From Linderina pennispora (taxonomy: Eukaryota > Kickxellomycota > Kickxellomycetes > Kickxellales > Kickxellaceae), in the NCBI RefSeq assembly GCF_002104995.1, contig NW_024468260.1, forward strand, positions 665,004 to 729,003: a stretch of 64,000 bases of DNA. Reading direction: 5' to 3'. Positions 58,091-64,000 of this stretch are shown piece by piece. The notes below the pieces were generated by a model. The model had not been told where the DNA came from. It saw only the letters and a program-made list of their open reading frames with translations, and made no database searches. The position numbers and the translations under genes were made by a program. How positions within the stretch are numbered: position 1 is the stretch's first letter; every line of letters begins with the position of its first letter.

Positions 58091-59785
58091 ATGGACAATC
58101 AATTACAAGAATTAAGAGAGAAGGAGTGGAATGTGCTCTACACAACAAAGGGGGTCATTCCTGGACTTGTAAATTTTAGATGTTTGCAATTTAGTTAGTT
58201 AGTTATTTGAATAATCGTTTTCAGAACTATTTTTTGCTACTAGACATTTTTGTCATAGATATTTATAATTGTTGTGTCCAGAATGTTTTTGTGTGTATAA
58301 TTGATTTTAAAAATACAAATATTTTTTTTGCCATTTCACCCAAACCGCCATCGGCATCTTGGAAAAGTTTCAGTGAACATAATTTCAACCAGAAAGAAAA
58401 ACCTTTGCATATTTGGGGTTAATTATCATTGGGCAACAAAAGTCAATATCTCAATAGATGTGGCTAAGCAACCACAAGGAAATTATGTTCACTGAAACTT
58501 TTCCAAGATGCCGATGGCGGTTTGGGTGAAATTTTTATTTCACTGAAATTGCCAATAGTTTAAACATGTATAAATAATTGTTGTGCAGATAATAAACTCT
58601 GAATGACCTCCAAAGTGGAGATTTCTTGATGAAGACTGGTTAGTACATAAACAACAGAAGTACTATAGGAGTGAAGCTCATGAAGTGAAAGAAATAAAGC
58701 TCATCAAAGATACACTTGTAAAGCAACTTGGAATGATCCCTGTGTTCTTCTTCTTAAATGTTCTATTTGGTGGAAAGCAGTATCCATGTCCTTACAGAAA
58801 TGTTGAGAAAGGACTCTTGATTTTGTACCAGTTAGTTGCTGGGCTATCAATCAATGAGATGGAGAGGTTTATTCCTAAGAGCAGCTACCAAGTAATTCAT
58901 AATATGTTCTATATCTCAGAGTTAAGTGAGTTGAACAAGAAGCTTTCACACTACTTGCACACAATGTTCTCCACTCCAGAACTAAGAGTGATCTCAGCAA
59001 AGATTCAGAATCCAACAAACTTTAAGCATATAACTCTTATGTTAGATGGACATGACTCACGAGCTCTACATAATGGTGCATACAAACCAAATCTTTATTC
59101 CTTCAAGTTGAAGAAGTCAGGATATAGAACACAAGTTTGCATTGATTTGAATGGAATGGTTGTCCTTGTTTCACCAACTGAGGAATGTAAAGACCACCCA
59201 GACTCTAAGATGATTAAGAATATGTCACTATTGAAATACATCTCTCCAGTAGATTGTGTTGTTTTAGATGGTGGTTATCCTCAAAGTATTCTGGAAGAGT
59301 TAACAGAAGCAGAAGAGAATGAGAATTTTGGAATGCATAACTTTTGCTTACCAGTTAGAAAGCCAAGAGGAACCAACTTAAGTGAAGCAGAGTTAGAATA
59401 TAATAGCAAACTTGGGTCATTTAGATCAATGGTTGAGAGCACATTTGGAGAACTAGGTAACACATTTAAGAGACTATCAAATAGAGAAGTTGTGAGAATT
59501 AGAAACACAACTGTATACAATGTGCAGTTTAAACTCTGTTGCTTACTCTACAATATGAAGAAGATCCTAGCAGCTAGTAAAGTTCCTGTTGAACATCACC
59601 ACACACTTTGGGTTCTGTCTAACTTTGACTACCCAAGCAACAACCAGGAGAGATCAACACATGCTGAAGTTGGAAGTACTTTACCACAAAAAGTAGAGTT
59701 AGAAGCTTCAATGAGAGAACTACAAGATAGACTGATTCAAGCTAAAATTGATGAGTCAATGAACTTCTATGTAGACATGTCATAA
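58091..59785 (+). pseudogene. DDE transposase (Harbinger/DDE_4-like), interrupted by unit U2
   Basis: ATG 58091 opens MDNQLQELREKEWNVLYTTK, then unit U2 (58150-58611) intervenes. Removing U2 plus one AAA target copy restores the frame to WRFLDEDWLVHKQQ and the rest, for about 409 aa in all. Catalytic residues are visible: first Asp in ITLMLDGHDSR, second Asp in DCVVLDGGYPQ, and Glu in SMVESTFGELGNTFKRLS, the E-x3-FG-x-L ending typical of DDE_4 transposases. An N-terminal helical region (VEKGLLILYQLVAGLSINEM) matches the usual helix-turn-helix position. The downstream part alone remains open to TAA 59783-59785. As it stands the gene is disrupted unless U2 is spliced or excised. Confidence 0.8.
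58150..58611 (-). repeat. 462-bp hairpin unit U2, inserted in the transposase gene
   Basis: Same length and sequence as U1, inverted. It is flanked by AAA at 58147-58149 and 58612-58614, a 3-bp target duplication, so it moved as a separate unit. Confidence 0.95.
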
Positions 59786-59846
59786 GTAACTTTTAAAATA
59801 GGAATTCTCAGTAAGAAATTTGCATTGATAGAAAATGCTTCAATAA

Positions 59847-60308
59847 GGAGGTCATTCAGAGTTTGTTATCTGCACAACAATTATTTATACATGTTTAAAC
59901 TATTGGCAATTTCAGTGAAATAAAAATTTCACCCAAACCGCCATCGGCATCTTGGAAAAGTTTCAGTGAACATAATTTCAACCAGAAAGAAAAACCTTTG
60001 CATATTTGGGGTTAATTATCATTGGGCAACAAAAGTCAATATCTCAATAGATGTGGCTAAGCAACCACAAGGAAATTATGTTCACTGAAACTTTTCCAAG
60101 ATGCCGATGGCGGTTTGGGTGAAATGGCAAAAAAAATATTTGTATTTTTAAAATCAATTATACACACAAAAACATTCTGGACACAACAATTATAAATATC
60201 TGTTACAAAAATATCTAGTAGCAAAAAATAGTTCTGAAAACGATTATTCAAATAACTATCTAACAAAATTGTAATTTACTAAAATTTACAAGTCCAGGAA
60301 TGACCCCC
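59847..60308 (+). repeat. 462-bp hairpin unit U3
   Basis: Same orientation as U1 and nearly identical to it. It forms the right end of the composite; its outer flank is the GCA target copy. Confidence 0.95.
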
Positions 60309-60724
60309 GCAGTCGAACTGGGGCCCATGATCTGAGGTCAAAATCTGGGGTCAGCCATATGCCTAGAACCAATTCATAGTGAGCATGTCGATGACATTGC
60401 CTGCAGTAGTATTTGTCATCAGATAGACTTCAAAATACATACTTGCAGCATTGACAATAACCAATGTTTCATGTTCAGGATCGTCAGCTGGACCAACTGT
60501 AAGCAGATTGATGTAGACTTGTTCCCATGGAGTTGGCATCTGTGAAGGCACCATTTCCATACTAGGCTGTTGCTGAATTGCTGTCATCTGGCATTCAGTA
60601 CAGCATTTGGTTACATCATCAAACAATTTGGATAACTGGTAGTACTATATCTATTAGTATACAAACCTATAGAGCCACTTATACCATGGATTTGCCAATG
60701 CCATATGTGCTGCAGCTATGTACT
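60309..60724 (-). mobile_element. Ty3-type retrotransposon: integrase N-terminal part
   Basis: Minus strand: the zinc-finger end CCTECQ, then PTPWEQVYINLL, LVIVNAASMYFEVYLM and, after a stop (60363-60365), ILTSDHGPQFDC, the integrase SDHG-x-QF motif carrying the second catalytic Asp. Coding sequence stops exactly at the Harbinger insertion and continues at 55700. At the other side it is cut at 60725 by unit U4. Confidence 0.75.
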
Positions 60725-61186
60725 GGAGGTCATTCAGAGCTAGTTATCTGCATAACAACTATTTATACATGTTGAAACTATTAGCAATTTCAGTGAAATA
60801 AAAATTTCACCCAAACCACTATCAGTATCTTAGAAAAGTTTCAGTAAACATAATTTCCTTGTGGTTGCTTAGCCACATCTATTGAGATATTGACTTTTGT
60901 TGCCCAATGATAATTAACCCCAAATATGCAAAGGTTTTTCTTTCTGGTTGAAATTATGTTCACTGAAACTTTTCCAAGATGCTGATAGCAGTTTGGGTAA
61001 AATGGCAAAAAAAATATTTGTATTTTTAAAATCAATTATACACACAAAAACATTCTGGACACAACAATTATAATTATCTGTTCCAAAAATATCTAATAGT
61101 AAAAAATGGTTCTGAAAATGATTATTCAAATAACTATCTAACAAAATTGCAAATAACTAAAATTTACAAGTCCAGGAATGACCCCC
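60725..61186 (+). repeat. 462-bp hairpin unit U4 with inverted spacer
   Basis: Diverged copy of U1. Between its palindrome arms the spacer runs in the opposite direction to that of U1, U2 and U3 when the units are aligned. Confidence 0.85.
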
Positions 61187-61472
61187 AGAATGTTTAGCAG
61201 TGGCCAAAAAGATTCTAGCAACTAGATTAACAAATAAACAAAGATGCCAAATATGGTGCTTCTCTGAAACCCCCTTTAGCATCCTGAAAAATTTCAGTTG
61301 ATTTCTTGTGACCCAGCCTGTATCTCAGTAGAAGCATATTAATTGTGTATCAACTGAAATTTTTCAGGATGCTGAAGTGGGTTTCAGAGAAGCACCATAT
61401 TTGGCATCTAAACAAGAAAATAAGAAAAATATTAATAATTATTAAATAGCTAACAAACTCTGGCTGATCTCC
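61187..61472 (-). repeat. Second hairpin element (MITE-2), truncated copy
   Basis: About 286 bp. The right end GGCTGATCTCC is intact; the left end is missing against U4. It carries a palindrome with arms of about 58 bp and interrupts the second 544-aa gene copy after the codons for AYCHW. Confidence 0.8.
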
Positions 61473-62782
61473 AATGACAATATGCTAGAGTATGCTGTTG
61501 TCTTACATAAATACAAACAGTATAACAACTACTAACTTTATTAACAAGTGCCATCCACTGCTTTTTATAAGAAGTTACAAATGTTCTGCATTTATTTATG
61601 AACTGAACTGTGTTAAGAAGCAAGTTGCTATTCCATTCAACTGTTTGCATCTAAGAAGAATGTACAGTTAGTTCTATCCTAGTCAAACCAGAGTTTCTGC
61701 AAGCATACAATGTTTCTCCAAAGTTGTGCATAGTTTGCATTATAAATTCAGATAGTTTTGAACTAAGAGGATTACAAACTTCACCACTCTCAAGAAGCTG
61801 AATAAACTTGTTGTAAATTTTGTTCTTAACTTTAACATCTCCTTTCTTTGTAAACCAGCTAATACAGTTAGAGCCAGACTTGCGTAAATCATCTACAACA
61901 TCTTTCTTTTCAACTCCTCTTTCTAAAAGGTATTTATAGCTAATATTTCTAGATGAGATATTCATACAATCCATTGTGATGTCATAATTCTGTAGAAATA
62001 TTTTGTGATCAGCCATAGTAACAAACTTTGCAGTTAACAATGAACTAGCTATTGCAATATTTGGTGTAGATACTTTGTAAATAGCAACTGGTCCATATTG
62101 CTCACTAATCTTGCATCTAATATACTTATAACCAAAACCTTCTCCAAATACTTTATGCAATCTAACACTAGCTGACTTCTGCTTTACCTTTATGGAGGCC
62201 ATTCACAAATATAAATAGTTAAAGAAACTAAATATCTATTATCAGAATAACCAATTAACAAATAAGAAATCAATTACTAGCAATAGATAAATATTTTAAA
62301 ATACAGAATGTTTAGTAGTGGCCAAAAAGATTCTAGCAACTAGATTAACAAATAAACAAAGATGCCAAATATGGTGCTTCTCCAAAACCCCCTTCAGCAT
62401 CCTGAAAAATTTCAGTTGATACACAATTAATATGCTTCTACTGAGATAGAGGCTGCATCCCAAGAAATCAACTGAAATTTTTCAGGATGCTGAAGGGGGT
62501 TTCGGAGAAGCACCATATTTGGCATCAGAACAAGAAAACAATAAAAATATTAATAATTATGAAATAGCTAACCAATTCTGACTGATCTCCTATATCTGAT
62601 TCACTGCATTTCTCAATAACAACCTCAACAATGAATGAGTCAACAAATATTTCAGAAGAATGCTCAAATCCAAGTTGCTCTACACCTCTAGCAGTATACC
62701 TAGCATCAGCAACATCAGGCATATTTCTTCTTTCTGACAGCACTCTTGATAGTAACACTCTTAGTTCACTTTGGAAAGGGAT
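61473..62782 (-). pseudogene. Broken second copy of the 544-aa transposon gene
   Basis: Minus strand from MIPFQSELRVLLSRVL to AYCHW, covering roughly the first 290 residues of the protein at 56157-57791. It is interrupted by MITE-2 (62194-62590) after ESDI, by an in-frame TAG at 61651-61653 where the intact copy has CAG (Gln), and is truncated by the second MITE-2 copy at 61472. Confidence 0.9.
62194..62590 (-). repeat. Second hairpin element (MITE-2), complete copy
   Basis: 397 bp with ends GGAGGCCATTC and GACTGATCTCC and target duplication TAT (62191-62193 and 62591-62593). The palindrome arms are about 59 bp. The spacer is inverted relative to the copy at 61187-61472. It resembles a non-autonomous Harbinger-type element. 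Confidence 0.9.
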
Positions 62783-63238
62783 CATTCCTGGACTTGTAAA
62801 TTTTAGTAAATTACAATTTTGTTAGATAGATATTTGAATAATTGTTTTCAGAACTATTTTTTATTACTAATTATTTTTTTCATAGTTATTATTATTTATT
62901 GTGTCCAGAATGTTTTTGTGTGTATAATTGATTTTAAAAATACAAATATTTTTTTTGCCATTTCACCCAAACTGCCATCGGTATCTTGGAAAAGTTTCAG
63001 TAAACATAATTTTAACCAGAAAGAAAAACCTTTGCATATTTGGGGTTAATTATCATTGGGCAACAAAAGTCAATATCTCAATAGATGTGGCTAAGCAACC
63101 ATAAGGAAATTATGTTTACTGAAACTTTTCTAAGATGCTGATGGCAGTTTGGGTGAAATTTTTATTTCACTGAAATTGCCAATAGTTCCAGCATGCATAA
63201 ATAGTTAATGGGCAGATAAGTATCTCTGTATAACCCCC
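62777..63238 (-). repeat. 462-bp hairpin unit U5
   Basis: Diverged, inverted copy of U1. Its inner end again supplies the ATG of the neighbouring 544-aa gene copy; its outer end has decayed to ATAACCCCC. Confidence 0.85.
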
Positions 63239-64000
63239 AAAATGCTAAATGGGGTTTAGAGGGGTTTAGAAAAGAGGGGTTTAGAAAGAGGGGTTTAGAA
63301 AGGGGTTTAGAAAGAGGGGTTTAGAAAGGGGTTTTAGAAAAGAGGGGTTTAGAAAGAGGGGTTTAGAAAGAGGGGTTTAGAAAGAGGGGTTTAGAAAGGG
63401 GTTTAGAAAAGAGGGGTTTAGAAAAGAGAAGAGGGGTTAGAAAGAGGGGTTTAGAAAGAGAGGGGTTTAGAAAGGGGTTTAGAAAAGAGGGGTTTAGAAA
63501 GGGGTTTAGAAAGAGAGAGGGGTTTAGAAAGGGGTTTAGAAAGAGAGAAGAGGGGTTTAGAAAGAGAGGGGTTTAGAAAGGGGTTTAGAAAGAGGTTAGA
63601 AGAGGGGTTTAGAAAGAGGGGTTTAGAAAAGAGGGGTTTAGAAGGGGTTTAGAAAGAGGGGTTAGAAAGAGGGTTTAGAAAGAGGGTTAGAAAGAGGGTT
63701 TAGAAAAGAGGGGTTTAGAAAAGAGGGTTAGAAAGAGGGGTTTAGAAAGAGGGGTTTAGAAAGAGGGGTTTAGAAAGAGGGGTTTAGAAAGAGGGGTTTA
63801 GAAAGAGGGGTTTAGAAAGAGGGTTTAGAAAAGAGGGGTTTAGAAAGAGGGGTTTAGAAAGAGGGGTTTAGAAAGAGGGGTTTAGAAAGAGGGGTTTAGA
63901 AAGAGGGGTTTAGAAAGAGGGGTTTAGAAAAGAGGGGTTTAGAAAGAGGGGTTTAGAAAAGAGGGGTTTAGAAAGAGGGGTTTAGAAAGAGGGGTTTAGA
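63239..64000 (+). repeat. G-rich 14-bp minisatellite
   Basis: About 760 bp of near-tandem GGGGTTTAGAAAGA units, with length variants (extra A, GAGA insertions, loss of GA or GG) that are commoner on the left and more regular on the right. It runs off the window end. No gene is present. Confidence 0.95.

Larger units (their letters stand above)
55704..60308 (+). mobile_element. Composite PIF/Harbinger-like DNA transposon (4.6 kb)
   Basis: The left end is GGAGGTCATTC and the right end is GAATGACCCCC, which are inverted copies of each other. The target duplication is GCA (55701-55703 and 60309-60311). Removing the element and one GCA rejoins the integrase coding sequence. Three-base duplications and a DDE_4-like transposase are PIF/Harbinger features. 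Content in order: 462-bp unit U1 (+), 544-aa gene (+), 79-aa gene (-), transposase gene (+) split by unit U2 (-), unit U3 (+). The three units are nearly identical, so the element is young. Confidence 0.8.
60725..63238 (-). mobile_element. Second, degraded Harbinger-like element of the same family
   Basis: Bounded by unit U4 (+) and unit U5 (-), both 462 bp but diverged from U1-U3. Inside are a broken copy of the 544-aa gene and two copies of a second hairpin element. No transposase remains. The flanks (TACT left, AAAA right) show no target duplication, so rearrangement or loss has occurred. Confidence 0.7.

Noticed and set aside
63239..64000. Calling the end array a telomere
   Set aside because: The unit is not a known fungal telomere repeat and the array is cut by the window edge, so only a minisatellite can be stated.
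63239..64000. CRISPR array
   Set aside because: Repeats are contiguous with no unique spacers, and the genome is eukaryotic.

Overview
The window looks like nuclear DNA of a filamentous, probably early-diverging fungus. I base this on a fungal-type fused fatty acid synthase, a CFEM-like cell-surface protein, ABCC pumps, a chitin synthase relic, cofactor-independent phosphoglycerate mutase, a eukaryotic tRNA-Pro, short introns with TACTAAC-like branch sites, and Ty3, Harbinger and Fanzor elements. I favour a zoopagomycete such as Kickxellomycotina, but the sequence does not prove it.

Region 1 (1-25 kb) is compact, GC-rich and mostly housekeeping. It holds the 3' part of a HEATR5/Laa1-like gene (+), a convergent ABCC transporter (-), tRNA-Pro(CGG) (-), a decayed Fanzor RNA-guided-nuclease-like gene (-), FGAM synthase (-), a CFEM-like GPI protein (-), phosphoglycerate mutase with one intron (-), and a CLPTM1-family membrane protein (-).

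Region 2 (25-54 kb) is accessory in character. It holds an unrecognised gene, a chitin synthase C-terminal relic, a broken ACS-type MFS permease, an 11-kb fused beta-alpha fatty acid synthase whose beta half is wrecked while its ketosynthase half is nearly open, an intact cytochrome P450, an intact DHA2-type MFS exporter, and a broken ABCC pump. The synthase, oxidase and exporters together resemble a fatty-acid-derived metabolite cluster in decay. Two non-coding sequences are duplicated within it.

Region 3 (54-64 kb) is AT-rich nested transposons. A Ty3 integrase gene is split by a 4.6-kb PIF/Harbinger-like composite (3-bp target duplication GCA). The composite encodes a 544-aa protein of unknown function, a 79-aa protein and a DDE transposase. 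The transposase is itself interrupted by a 462-bp unit (target duplication AAA). Five copies of this 462-bp unit, each with a long internal hairpin, are present. A second, degraded element follows, and a 14-bp G-rich minisatellite fills the last 760 bases.

Many genes, including housekeeping-like ones, carry single-base frame changes. Some sit in homopolymers and may be sequencing errors. In-frame stops, altered Walker A residues and split genes show that real pseudogenisation is also present. I ran no searches; family names rest on motifs visible in the translations.
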